The notes under the pieces are model-generated. The model saw only the letters and a list, made by a program, of their open reading frames with translations, searched no databases and was not told the origin of the DNA. This document shows, in pieces, positions 43,497-55,686 of a DNA stretch of 64,000 nt. A program made the position numbers and the translations under genes. This stretch comes from Magnaporthiopsis rhizophila (Eukaryota; Ascomycota; Sordariomycetes; Magnaporthales; Magnaporthaceae). The stretch's first letter is position 1. Every line of letters starts with the position of its first letter. The DNA lies in contig PYSS01000112.1 in NCBI GenBank assembly GCA_003049465.1, positions 62,001 to 126,000 on the forward strand, written 5' to 3'.

Positions 43497-46400
43497 ATGG
43501 ACCCTATCTCAGCTCTCGGGGCCGCCAGTGCCGTAGTTGGGATTGCGGGCTTCGCGATCCAGCTGTGCGAGGCGCTCCACAAAGTCAGCAGCGAGATCAA
43601 GGGCGCTCACGACAGCCTGGTCGCGGTTGTGACCATCATTGAATCCACGGTCGAATCCCTGAAGCTGATACACAAGTATCTGGACTTGGAAAGCCAGAAC
43701 CAGCTGTCGGGCCAGAAGGGCGGGCTGTTCTCAAAAGACGCCCTCGTCTTTGTCAAAAACAACGCCGACAGGTGTCTACTCGTCTTCTGGAGGATCGAGG
43801 CTACCGTGCTGGATAGGCCGGACAAGAACCTGGAAGCGATTTTGCGGCAGAGACTGGCAGAGCTCGACTCCAAAACCAGAGCCCAGCCGGGCAACCTCAT
43901 GCTCAATCCAGAGCTTTTGCATCCATCACTGTCATTCCTGGGACGTCTGCGCTGGCCTCTGGTGGCACCCAAATTAGACGAGTTCCGGAGCCAGCTACAA
44001 TTCCACCAGCAGTGTCTGTCACTGGTATTCATGGTCATTTCTCTCGGCGAGGTACGGAGCAAGCCGTAAGTCACTGCCTTTCCTGCCTGACTTCTGTTGT
44101 TACACGGGCCGGGTCAACGGCTGACAGCAGGTGATGAAAAGGACCACTTCGAACCAAGACGTGGCGGACATGGCCAAGATGACCGAGGAAATAAAGGCCG
44201 CAAGCAAAGAGATCAAGTCTACTATGAAGGCGGTCCACTCCATCCGCGGCATGGTCCAGGAAGGCGACATTAATGTTAGTGTGCTCTTTGGCGAGCCCGG
44301 TGCGGGCGGAAAGCCAGAAAAGCGCACGAACTCCCGTCGTGCGCACGACGCCAAAGATCCACGAGACTCTCCAGAATCGCCACCGAGACCTCCAGTTCCG
44401 CGCCAACCGGATACGGGTAGAAAGCTAATTCTTTGGCGCCAACCAGCGCCAGAGGATCCTAAACTTGCTCCAAACCCACGGGCGCCTGGACCAATAGCTC
44501 AAGCCGTTGAGCTATCTACGGCCGCTGCATCTTCGATACCTCCACCTGAAAATCCGCGTCCTCCGGTCCCTATGGCCGACCCTCAGCCTGACGAGGCTGC
44601 CACGGCCAATGACCCGGAAAGGCTCGGTATTTATCAGCGTCTATCCATCGCTCATCCCGGGAAACAAGTCGGCTTCCATCCACTGCCGGCTCCCACCCCT
44701 GGCCCTGTGCCCATGGGCCACAATTCGTCGCCTAGCCCCCCTATACCAGACATCCCTTCGTCCATTCCCAAAGATCCTCCGGACTCTGTTCCGACTATAG
44801 GCGCAACGGAGCCTCAAGCCTCCGGAGACGGGGGAGAGGGACCAACGAGAATCATGGATACGGATGGTGATGGTAGTGATGGGAATGAGGAGCCTGACGA
44901 TGATGAAAACAAGGGCACCAGTGATGGTGACCGCGAGAGACGCGCTGCCAAAATTGAGCTAGCTATCTCTGCCTTCTCAAGCTATCGAAACGGTCCAGTG
45001 TCAAGGTACATCATCAAGCGGAATGGAGCCCCAATCGTGCTGGGCCCTGCACCCCTCGGAAGGCTGGAAAGGCTGGCCGAGGCGACAAGGTGGTGGCCGT
45101 CCAAGGGAGCCATGTGTCGGACACTCGCCTCTGCAACCGAAGAGCAGCTGGAAGTCCTTGCGGGCCTTTTGGATCTTCCGGACGGCCATGGCAGATCCGT
45201 GAGCCGATCGATCCTGCGCGTTGGAAAGATCAAGCAGCGCGGCGGCCCAGTTTACAGGGCCTCTTCCGATGTTTGGGCCCTGCTTGCCGTCGTCGAGGAC
45301 ACAACCAGAGAGGAGTCGTCATTCACACCATTTTTCACGGACATCGGGCGTAAAGAAAAGGATCCGGTTATCGTGGGACGGGTACCGGCGTCGGGGAACC
45401 TAAAGGGCCCGCCCCAGTCGGACAGGCTAGAGGTCCGATTCCAGGATCTTTCACAACTCTCGGGCAGCCGTCACGACTTCACCCGTCGGCTTACAACGTA
45501 TCACATCTGGAAGATCCAACCATTTCTCGACCCCCGAATCTCTCCACACACCGTTAGCGCCCGCGCGGACTGGACGAGGTGCTTCGTCATAGAAGAAGAT
45601 GCGGACCAGGATGAGATAGCTCGCCGATGCGCACACTTGGAAAGAAGCATCCCCGGAGGCCCATCGTCTACGTGGTCCAAACTGACTATCGACCAGCGCG
45701 CCCAGATTGCAAGGTTGGAAGAGCAGCTTGCATTCGAGGAACAGAAGGGCCCGTCAGGCAGGCCAAACTTTGCTTGGTACGTCGAACACATGGAGACCGT
45801 CAAAACGGCAAATCAGCGAGGCCTGTTCGAGGCGGTACGGAAGAAGAAGAAGGAACAAGCACCCGAGGTATCCGCAATCCTCGTGTTTTTTACCCGCCGT
45901 CCTGCACATGGAGTGGATGTGGCACAGCTCTTTCACACAACTACCTCTGGACATGGACACGCGCCCCCGATATACACGCGCGTAGCCCGCCGCCACCTCT
46001 CGATCGAGACTCTAAGAGCGTTTAACATCGCCTTCATAGTCGACCCGCAGGTATGGAAAACTGTCTGTCTCGTTTTCTGCACTCATTCTTTCGAACACCC
46101 TGCCCGTGCCATCCGAGGAAGAAACCGGTCCCTTTCGGATAGGTGCAGAAAACAGACATCGAGTGCTGACCCCTCTCACAGGATCCTGAACATCTTCTTA
46201 TCAAACGCCCGATCCATGAAGAGGAGCTGGATCCGCTTTGGGAGCACACCCGAGCCATTCGGGAAAAACGGCGTGGATCCGCTCCTATAAACACCCGCCC
46301 ACACGGGAGCCCGGTCCTTTCGACACAAGACGGTGACCATCACGGCCCGGATGCTTCCTCATCAACGCCCACTTTCGTGCGTAAAGACGGCGAGGCACCC

Positions 46401-47846
46401 CCACCGCCGTCGCGCCATCGACGTCATCACCAGATGGAGGAAACGGCGCGGCGCCGGATGGAACTGGAGCATCGGATCCAACGCGAGAGAGATCTGGAGC
46501 GGGAGGTTCGGCGCAAGAGAGAAGTTGAGGAGGAAACCCGCTGCCTCAAGGAGGAGGCGGAGGAGGATGCCAAGCGCCGATTGGATCTGGAACAGGAGGC
46601 TCGACGCCACGAGGAACTGGCCGAAGCCATCCAGCGCCAAAGGGATCTGATGGAGGACGCCAAACGCCGAAGCGACCTTGAGAGAGCCGAAAAACAACAA
46701 GGGCCTCAGGAGCGGCACGTGGCAGAGGATTCTCCATACCAACCGGTTCTGAGGACGACGTCCAATAGGAGTCTGAGGACGCCGGCCAGTGGGAGTCCGA
46801 GGACGCTGAGGCCTTCCGAGCCGAACTCAGCCCCAATTAGATTTTCAAGAGCCTCCAACCAAACGACCCAGCCCGACCGCGCCAACCAATCGACAGAGCC
46901 CCGCCGTTTCCCCGATAGTTTTCCCACGGACCTGACAGAAACAGAAGACGGCCCCACAGCCGAGGATGACGACGATTCCACAGCCGAGGATGACGACGAC
47001 ATCGTGGCGAGGCTGCTGTCGCGATGGACACCTGCGGGAGAGGGAGCTGGCAACGTTCATGCAAGCCAGGAAGCTGCCGAAAGCCCAGGCCAGCCATCGC
47101 GCCCGGACCAGCCATCACGCCCGGACCAGCCATCACGCCCGGACCAGCCATCACGCCCGGACCAGCCATCACGCCCGGACCAGCCATCACGCCCGGACCA
47201 GCCATCACGCCCGGACCAGCCATCACGCCCGGACCAGCCATCACGCCCGGACCAGCCATCACGCCCGGACCAGCCATCACGCCCGGACCAGCCATCACGC
47301 CCGGACCAGCCATCACGCCCGGACCAGCCATCACGCCCGGACCAGCCATCACGCCCGGACCAGCCATCACGCCCGGACCAGCCATCACGCCCGGACCAGC
47401 CATCACGCCCGGACCAGCCATCACGCCCGGACCAGCCATCACGCCCGGACCAGCCATCACGCCCGGACCAGCCATCACGCCCGGACCAGCCATCACGCCC
47501 GGACCAGCCATCACGCCCGGACCAGCCATCACGCCCGGACCAGCCATCACGCCCGGACCAGCCATCACGCCCGGACCAGCCATCACGCCCGGACCAGCCA
47601 TCACGCCCGGACCAGCCATCACGCCCGGACCAGCCATCACGCCCGGACCAGCCATCACGCCCGGACCAGCCATCACGCCCGGACCAGCCATCACGCCCGG
47701 ACCAGCCATCACGCCCGGACCAGCCATCAGGTGCATATGTTATCGCCAGCAACGTCCAGGAAAGAGAACGACTTGATACCCCTGCCAACGGCAAGGCGAG
47801 GAAACTCAAGATGGATGGGAGGAGTCGGTTATCCTGGAAGCGCTGA
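43497..47846 (+). CDS. Large protein with fungal STAND-type N-terminal helical domain, coiled coil and hexapeptide repeat array
   Basis: Three exons (43497-44051, 44131-46050, 46182-47846) encode 1379 residues; every junction is phase 0. The N-terminus (MDPISALGAASAVVGIAGFA, then a hydrophobic helical region to about 190) matches the helical domain that precedes NACHT/NB-ARC domains in fungal STAND proteins, but no P-loop NTPase domain follows. Residues about 190-460 are Pro-rich and disordered. About 460-830 look globular and unrecognised. About 895-1000 form a highly charged Glu/Arg coiled coil. Then comes a perfect array of RPDQPS hexapeptides (about 1128-1340), and a short tail. A role in signalling or heterokaryon incompatibility is only a guess from the first domain. 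Confidence 0.72.
47091..47729. repeat. 18-bp coding minisatellite, about 35.5 copies
   Basis: Unit CAGCCATCACGCCCGGAC repeats from 47091 to 47729. Apart from the first copy (TCG for TCA) every unit I read is identical, so third positions have not diverged. It encodes RPDQPS in the gene frame. Uniformity implies recent expansion or ongoing homogenisation. Five of the six reading frames are open across it; one minus frame has a TGA in each unit. Confidence 0.97.
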
Positions 47847-48562
47847 GGGCTTAGACTTTGATATCGCACCCTCGGATCAGATATCCAAACAACAGTTCTC
47901 CAGGCGCTGTAATAATTCTTTTTATTTCCCACAGCAGTTATTGGTCATCGGGATGTGTTCGTGGCCCTGAAATGCCCCATCAAATACGATCCAAGCCAAG
48001 CTCAAGACACTCGACTCACCCCCGCCTCCTTCCAGGCAGCACCAAAAAACAAGCATGATCCGAGATAGCTGCCATGGCATATGGCCTGGCAATCTGCTGC
48101 CATGGTGATATCAGGAGCGGATGGCACATTTATTGGGTCTGCCTGCAGCCTCGTTACCAGATTCTGAGCATCTCACAAACGAATTGGATATCTTCCGACT
48201 GCGTGCAAGGTAGCATTTCCATTTATCCGGCTTACGGAAACATCCGATGACAACTGGATTTTGATGCTGCCAAGCGCCCTTTTCCCGCATATACGCTGAG
48301 CGTGATAACGAGAGTAACATGAATGCAAAGTCCTGTTTCTAAAATAGGCCTCTTCTCTCCACAGGGGTCCGTCAGCCGCACGCGAAGCCGGTTTGCGCTC
48401 CCACGGCAGTCAGGAGGCCGGAATCCTTCCCAGACATAGGCAGGTATCTAGATAGATACTTAAACGATGCCCGTCTCCCCGGGCAGTCTGCTCCTCGCAG
48501 ATCTTTGTACGGTGGTGAACTCCTGCAACGTTCCATTGCCAGAAAAAACAAAATACAAAACG
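47847..48562. other. Intergenic, no gene seen
   Basis: This is the 3' flank of the repeat protein and the promoter of the small secreted protein. Nothing recognisable. Confidence 0.4.
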
Positions 48563-48900
48563 ATGGTTTCCCTTACCGCGCTGACCATACTGGCCACGGC
48601 CATGCTCGGCAAGGCCGCAACCGCGGCTCCGGTCGACGGCGCCGTGGCGCCGCCTCCTATCGTCGAGGCTGCTCCCGTGCCGGCCGGCGGGATCCCCAAC
48701 ACCCCGGTTCCGTCGTCCATCTTGACGACACGCAGCCCGGACGACGGCCTTTCCAAGCGGGCCACCACCGAGATCCAGTTCTGGAAGGAGACCCACTTCA
48801 GAGGACAATACGCCATCTCGCTCTTTGAGTCGGGAAATTGCTGTAAGTTTTTACGATGGCCGGTCGGTCTGAAGATCCAAACCGGGTGTAGTGGACAAAG

Positions 48901-48945
<45 letters not shown>

Positions 48946-49299
48946 GCTCTCCAAAGCTCTTTCTGACACATACATGCACTTGCCGTCCCCCCAGACACGT
49001 TCACCGGCACTTGGGACCACTGGAACCAGGCCGTATCATCGATCAATATCATCAGAGGCGGTCCATGTTGGGTATATGCGTAAGTGGCTACCCGCCTACG
49101 TTCTTTTAATTTTCACCTGTTATATCTCCATGTTTGGACGTATGCTCGCCAAGGAAGAGAAGCACGCTTTTCTAACCTCTAATACAGAGGCATACGCTGC
49201 GACATCGCATCCCTGGGTCCCATCACAGCCGGGACCCCGATTCCAGAGCTGGGCAAGTTCGGCTGGGACGACAGAATTGGTTCGGTGAGGTGCAGCTAG
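48563..49299 (+). CDS. Small secreted cysteine-containing protein, possible beta/gamma-crystallin-like fold
   Basis: Three exons (48563-48842, 48995-49079, 49188-49299) give 158 residues. The signal peptide MVSLTALTILATAMLGKAATA precedes a Pro/Ala-rich pro-region ending LSKRA, a likely Kex2 (KR) cleavage site. The mature domain of about 90 residues begins TTEIQFWKETHFRGQYAISL and continues through GNCYTFTGTWDHWNQAVSSI, RGGPCWVYAGIRCDIASLG and ELGKFGWDDRIGSVRCS. It has four cysteines (GNC, PCW, RCD, RCS), giving two possible disulfides. Paired aromatic/Gly spacing such as FRGQY, with a closing I-x-S-V-R-C strand, recalls Greek-key beta/gamma-crystallin-like secreted proteins; that is a resemblance, not an identification. 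Intron 1 contains a 42-base poly-A run. Effector or antimicrobial roles are possible guesses. Confidence 0.72.
48901..48942. repeat. 42-base poly-A tract in intron 1
   Basis: An uninterrupted A run lies inside the first intron (48843-48994) of the small secreted protein gene. Exact length may be unreliable in the assembly. Confidence 0.9.
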
Positions 49300-50553
49300 G
49301 TTCGGCCCGTCGCGGGAGATCTGGGCGGGGAAACTTGGACGAAGGTAATAAGAGGCCTCTTGTCCTATTCTTTTTTTTTTCTCCCCTTAACCCTAGTGCT
49401 AGAACTCGCCTTAATTATGCACAGTCTGGTGAATTGAGCGCGTGGTTCGGAATAGCCTTACCAACTGCATGTGATCTTCCATACTCCAAACTCTACATAG
49501 AATGCAGGTGTTTACGGTATAGGTGGTAAGGATGCTTCGGCGAGCAGCAAGTCATTTTTCAGGAAAGATAAGGCCCGCGATTTCTTACCCCCATCTCACA
49601 ATCCTCGAGTGTTTGAAAACGTTTCGTTCAGAACCCTCAGAACATTCCTCTGCATGTTTGGTCTATGAATCCATGACCGAATATAGAAACAGACGTTCTA
49701 GCGTCTTTGAACTACTACAGCGGGCGAGGTGCGAGCGGCATCCACGGCCACGAAATAGGATCACCAGATATATGGTCTGTCGGCGTGGAAAACATGAAAG
49801 TGACATCCGCGACCGATAGTTCTCCGTCTGCCTGCTTGGATCAAAAGCCCGCTCTCTCTTGGCCGAGCATCCTCAATGGTGGATAGCGTGGGGTTCCGGC
49901 TAAAAGACGGCCCCAGCGCCCCAAAGGCCCACTGACCCTCAACCGTTTTACCCGGACAGTTTACTGCCATCCCTCGAGCCGGTGGGCTTTCTTCCACGAA
50001 TAAACTCGAATTATGCATGCTTTGTGGGTGTCATTAATCCCAGGAATCGCTGCCGGCCCGCCGTCGTTTCCAGGTGAGGTTCGGCGGATTCCCGTGGGGG
50101 GTGCGGCGACTCAGGGGTCACTCCCTCCTTGAACAATCAAGTATCGTCGTGCCACGCAATGAGGGGCTGCTACCCAAATTTGACAGCAATATCTACCAGC
50201 TACGCGAACTGAAAAGGAAAGGGTGGAGGTGTGGCACGAGCCTAGAGCCGGCCTTCACCTCGGGGGTGGGGACGACAAGCCGGGATAAAACTGGGGGTCA
50301 AACCTGGGGGACATGGCTATGCGGGGAAGCATCCGACCGACATCGTCATGGGGCAGTAGGCACACGCGATGGGCGCTGGACCGGAGCGCTAGAGTAATCT
50401 CCCGGTAGAATTCACCGCGGAATTTTTCCATACTGATAGGTACATATAATAGCCGGCGATATCACTTGTAAAAAAGATGCCCAAGTTCAAAGGCAGACCA
50501 GCACTCCGCCCAACACTCCACCGTTCGTCTTGGCAGCCAGCAGCCCTCCAAAG
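49300..50553. other. Intergenic, no gene seen
   Basis: Short frames only. TATAAT at 50445-50450 sits about 104 bases before the GH115 ATG and may be its TATA element. Confidence 0.4.
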
Positions 50554-53500
50554 ATGAAGTCCAACTTCGCCAACTGGGCCCTGCTCGTGGCCCTCGGGGC
50601 AAATGCGGCCTCCTCCTCGCTCCTTTCCTTCGGCGACGGAGACAGCCCCTACCGGCTCGCCGCGCAGGGGGTCGCTCCCGTCATCAAGGTGTCCGGGGAC
50701 GACTGGCCGGCGGTGCGGCGGACGGCCCACGACCTCGCGGCCGACTTTGGGCGCGTCGTCGGTACCAACGGCACGGTCAGCGTGGTCGCCAACGGCACGG
50801 CGACCGTGGGGCGGCCGTCCGGCGACCTTCCCGTCATCGTGGCCGGCACCATCGGCAGGTCGAGCCTGATCGACGCCCTGATCGGGGCCGGCAAGCTCGA
50901 CGTGGCCAGGACCAGGGGCACGTGGGAGACGTACACGTCCCAGGTCGTCCGCGACGTCGCGCCCGATGTGCCCTGGGCTCTGGTCGTCGCCGGCAGCGAC
51001 AGGCGCGGGACAGTCTATGGCCTGTATGACATCTCTGAGACCATGGGAGTGAGCCCTTGGTACTGGTGGGCGGATGTCCCCGTCAAAACGAAGACGGTCA
51101 TTTACGTCAAGCCAGAGGGCAAGGTGCAGAAAGAGCCAAGCGTCAAGTACAGGGGCTTTTTCATCAATGACGAGCACCCCGCACTTCTCGGTTGGAGTGA
51201 GTACTATAGGTAGAACGGGTGTTTCTTTTTTTTTTTTTTTTGGAAATCATGCCAGCAAAAACTGATAGAGTCCTTCCAGTCAACGAAAAATTTGGAGGCG
51301 TCTGGGGCAGCGAGTTCTATGCCCATGTTTTCGAGCTTTGCCTGCGCCTCAAAGGGAACTACCTCTGGCCTGCCATGGTACGAGAAGCAACAGTATTCCT
51401 TCCCTATCCCTGTACCAGACCCCAGCTGACACGGCAGGGCACATTACCAGTGGGGAAAGATGTTCTACCAGAACGACGCCAAGAACGGCCCGCTCGCGGA
51501 GGAATTTGGCGTCGTCATGGGCACAAGTCACCATGAGCCCATGGCGCGGTCTGAGCGGGAGCAGCAGCTGTTCAACAACGGTGCCTGGGACTGGATCAAG
51601 AACAAGAAAAATATCACCAAGTTCTTCAGGGAGGGTGTCGAGCGGTCCCGCAACTGGGAGACGTACTACACCATGGGAATGCGCGGTTCTGGCGACGAGG
51701 CTAGCCCGACATTGACCGCACCTGCGCTTGAGGAGATAATCGGTGGTAGGGGTCTAATGACAGAACATCAGGGCGACTGTGACTGGCCAAGCACTAACAT
51801 ATGCTGGGATTTTAGTCCAACAAAAGATCCTGTCGGAGGCGTTCAACACGACCGATATGCTTAGCATCCCCCAGACCTGGGTGCTTTACAAGGTCAGCCA
51901 TACAACCTTGGGGCGAATCCTTTATCTCAAGCCTGCGTTTCTGCTAGCCTGCCCATACTAACAGCAAGCAGGAAGTCAGCGAGTACTACAAGGCCGGACT
52001 CAAGGTCCCCGACTCGGTCATGCTTTTGTGGACCGACGACAACTCGGGCAACCTGATCCGGGTGCCGATCGCCAACGAGACCGGCCGTGCTGCCGGCGCG
52101 GGTGTCTATTACCATTTTGACTATGTGGGCGCGCCGAGATCCTACAAGTGGATTAACACCATTGTAAGTCTTGACTTCTGCAGATAAAATCCCGAGCAGC
52201 CATGCTAATTTGGCGGCACAGCAACTGGTCAAAACGTGGGAGCAAATGCACCTCGCGTACGAGAGGAAGTGCGTATGCCTTGGTAGCTCTCAGCCGTTTT
52301 GTCTCAAGGACAATGGCTGACTTGTAGACCACAGCGCACGCCATCTCTGGCTAGCCAACGTGGGTGACCTCAAGCCGCTGGTACGTCGCCCGCCATCTGA
52401 CATTCTTCCCTCCCCAGTAGTTTCTTCTCCTGACACATGATGCCTACCTACGCAGGAAATCCCCCTGACCCAATTCATGGACATGGCCTACGACATGGAC
52501 CGCCACACGGGACCCGAGGCCACCACGGCCTGGCTCAAGCGCTGGGCGACGAGCGAGTTCGGCGCGTCCGCGGCCGACGCCACGGCCGCCATCGTCAACG
52601 AGTACGGCGTCCTGCTGGGCCGGCGCAAGTACGAACTGCTCAGCGACGAGCCCTTCAGCACCACCAACTATGACGAGGCGGAGCGCAACCTGGCGCGGTG
52701 GCGGGCTTTGCTGGAGCTCACGCAGAAGACGTACGAGTCGCTTGACGCCGCGGCCAAGCTCGCCTACTTCCAGCTGGTCCTCCACCCCGTCATGGCCGGC
52801 AAGACCGTCGTCGACCTGTATACGAAGGCGTGGCTCAACAACGTCGCCGCCGGCCAGGGCCGCGTCAGCGCCAACACCCTCGCGGCCGAGGTGAAGGCAC
52901 TGTTTGCCAAGGACGCCGAGATCACGGACATGTACAATGCGCACAACGGTGGGAAGTGGAACCACTTTGTTGATCAGGGTATGTGCCGCTGTATCTTCCC
53001 TCCATGCAACATCGCGTGGGATCAAAACTGACGTTTCGGAATAACCCCTTCACAGTCCACATTGGGTAGGTCCAGCCGCTTTTTGGGACCAACAGACAAA
53101 CGCTGAGGAGCATTCGGGGGGAGCATAAAGCTAATTAAGTGATGCCGTCGCAGATACACAAGCTGGAACGACCCCGCAGCGAACATCATGCCCAAAGTGA
53201 GCTACACGGGCCCGAGGGACGCTCCTGGCAAAACAGGTCTCGGAGTCGCCTTTCAGGGGTCGACAAAGGCGCTATACGACGGCGCAAGCGCGCGCATCCT
53301 CTCCGTCGACCCGAACCTTCCACCAGCCGACGTGAGGTGGCTGGAGGTTTTTGCGCGCAAGAACGGCACCTTCAGATACACCATCTCCTCCAATGCGAGC
53401 TTCGTCACTGTGACCAACGGGAACGGCACGATCACGGCGCCAGGTGGCGGCGGCGGCTCAGACGTGCGCAGCGTCGTCAGCGTCAACTGGGACGAGGCGC

Positions 53501-54141
53501 CCGAGGGCGAGACCAGCGTCGCGCTCAGCGTGCGCAGCGGCGACGACGTGGTGGCGACGACGATCCTGCCCGTCGTCAAGACCTCGGTCCCCAGCAGCTT
53601 CAGCGGGTTCGTAGAGAGCAATGGCGTGGTAGCTATCGAGGCGGCGCACTTTGCATCGGCCGAGACTAAGGGCGGGCTGTCGTACGTCGAGATCCCGCAC
53701 TACGGGCGCACGCTGTCGGGCGTCAAGACCATGCCGGCGACGGCGGGCTCGCAGACAGCCCAGACGGGGCCCGCGCTCAAATACGCGTTGTACTCCACCA
53801 CGGGGAGCGTGTCGGCACGGCTGGTGGTGTACCTGGGCGCCTCGCACAATCACGACCCGACGAGGCCGCTTCGGTTCGCATACTCGTTCGACGGCGCTAC
53901 GCCCGTCGAGATCAAGCCTGTGCCGGACGTGCCCATCTACCGCGAGGGCCCGGAGTGGCGGGCCGCGGTTGTGGGCGGTGGGTGGACAAGCACTGTTTCC
54001 ATCCCCGGCGGACTGGGGAAGGGCGCCCATGAGCTGTCCCTGTGGCTACTGGAGCCGGGAGTGGTGCTGCAGAAGATCGCAATCGACTTTGGCGGGCTTC
54101 GACCGAGCTCGTTCGGGCCCCACGAAAGCAGAAAGGTTTGA
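50554..54141 (+). CDS. Secreted GH115 xylan alpha-1,2-glucuronidase
   Basis: Ten exons encode 971 residues: 50554-51196, 51280-51377, 51451-51742, 51816-51892, 51972-52163, 52222-52268, 52335-52380, 52456-52978, 53056-53065 and 53154-54141. GH115 enzymes remove (4-O-methyl)glucuronic acid from xylan. A signal peptide (MKSNFANWALLVALGANAAS) leads into family blocks: YGLYDISETMGVSPWYWWAD, KYRGFFINDEHPALLGW, FYAHVFELCLRLKGNYLWPA, GTSHHEPMARSEREQQ, YTMGMRGSGDEA, LLWTDDNSGNLIRVP, GVYYHFDYVGAPRSYKW, HLWLANVGDLKPLEIP and HIGYTSWNDPAANIMP. The C-terminal region after residue about 650 holds the usual beta-sandwich domains. Length fits the family. Exon 9 is only 10 nt. Intron 1 carries a T-run. Confidence 0.9.
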
Positions 54142-54348
54142 GACTGGGAAGGAGAGTGTAGTTGAACGTTTCAACAAGAATAAGACATATGGGACCCCAC
54201 CCCTGCGCTCGGATGTCCGTCCAATATATACCAGATGACTGAATAAATCTGAGCTGGGGTTGTGTTCGACTGCAGCAAGATCATAGGGGAGAGAATCGAC
54301 TGCCCCTTTATACCCCTGCCATCAAACAAGGGGACCTGTATACTATAA

Positions 54349-55686
54349 TCATGATGTTTCCTCCATCTTCTCTTTGGTGTGCTCCAAAACTGTCCTGATG
54401 CCCTCGTCCAGGTCTGCTCGGGCGAGCATGGGCTGAATCCATGCCACAGTCCTCGCGGCGAGCTCCGTTTTTTTCTCCGTTGCCCCCAGACCGTCCTTCA
54501 GGCGCGCGAGTGCCTCTCTGAGTGCGCCTGGGAGCGCCGGCCCGGCCAGGTTGTCGACAAGGACGAGCGGCTGCCGGATGCGGCAGTCCCATGTCGCGGG
54601 GTGTGCTGGGAACAATTCGACCATGACGTCGACGACGTGCTGGAGCAGGTCTGGGCACGACTCGACCTGCGTCGTGTGGCGCGCAAAGACGTTGAAGAAG
54701 GTCTCTGCGGCACCCGCGTCGAAGAAGCTCTGTTTGCGCGAAATGTCGAAAATCGCTCGCGGTATGGCGCCGCCCAGCGCGGGGCTCTTTTCGAGCTTTG
54801 CGACCGCATCCTCGTCCACAATATTTGGCCGCAGCTTCTTCTTTTCCAGCTCCTTCAAGGCGAGCCTGTCCGGGTCCGGGATCACGTCCCCGCCGTCGTC
54901 GTCGCCGTCGTCGCTCTCATCGCCGTCGTCGTTGAACTTGATCTGGTCGCCCTCGTCGACCGTCTGCGCCGCTTGCACTGCGGACATGGCCTTCTTACCC
55001 TTGCCGCGCGCCTCAACCCGCGCCAGCCACTCCATCTCGACCCGCGCGTACTCGGCCCAGATCTCGACGCCGCGGCAGAAGCGGCAGCCGCGCATAAAGT
55101 AGGCCCGCGCGCCGTCCATGTCCCCTGCGCCGGCGGCCCTGCGCCCGACCAGTGCCCAGAGCGACGCCTCCTGCGGGTGCAGGCGCAGCGCCCGCGTCGC
55201 CACTCGCCTCCACCGCTTGGCCGCCCCCATGCGGGCTAGGTGCGCGAGGTAGGAGCGCCAGAGGGCGATGGAGCCCGGGTCGCGCGTCACGCCGCGCTCG
55301 TGCAGCTGGTTCAGGCGCGCCGGCGAGGCGTGCTGGTGAGTCAGCTGGCGGACGCCGAGGCGCGCGCACCGTCGGGCGCGCAGAGTCTCGAGGCGGGACT
55401 CCCACTCGGCATAGGCAAGGAAGTCGGCGGCGCGGGAGCCGGGAGAAAGGACACGGTGCTCGAAGTCGGTGCGCTTGCGGACCAGGTTCCGGATCTCGTC
55501 CTGGAGGGAGAGAGAAGGCAATTAGCGAGCGGTCCTGTCACCCGTGGGCGGATTGTGCGAAAGGGCAGGCGGGTGTAGTAATAGCTCGCAACGAACCCTG
55601 TTGAAGATTTCCTTGTCCTCAAACTCTCGGAGTTGAGGCACGGCCTGCTCGAGGTAGAAGCGGGCCTTGTCCGCGACGCCCGCCAT
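54349..55686 (-). CDS. UTP6: UTP6-like U3 snoRNP / small-subunit processome protein
   Basis: Two exons (55686-55597 and 55500-54349) encode 413 residues. The N-terminus is MAGVADKARFYLEQAVPQLREFED, followed by IFNRDEIRNLVRKRTDFEHRVLS, the hallmark of UTP6. HAT-type helical repeats follow: AYAEWESRLETLR, GSIALWRSYLAHLARMG, HPQEASLWALVGRRAAGAGD and EIWAEYARVEMEW. An Asp/Glu-rich stretch lies at about residue 225-245. The protein is a nucleolar component of the UTP-B subcomplex acting in early 18S pre-rRNA processing. The single 96-nt intron lies after Arg30. Confidence 0.9.

Noticed and set aside
47091..47729. CRISPR array
   Set aside because: It is a pure tandem repeat with no unique spacers and lies in a eukaryotic coding sequence.
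46837..47932. Long minus- and alternate-frame ORFs across the 18-bp array (for example GVMAGP or RDGWSG repeats)
   Set aside because: They are shadows of the stop-free repeat unit; the + frame is continuous with a coiled-coil protein through proper splice joins.
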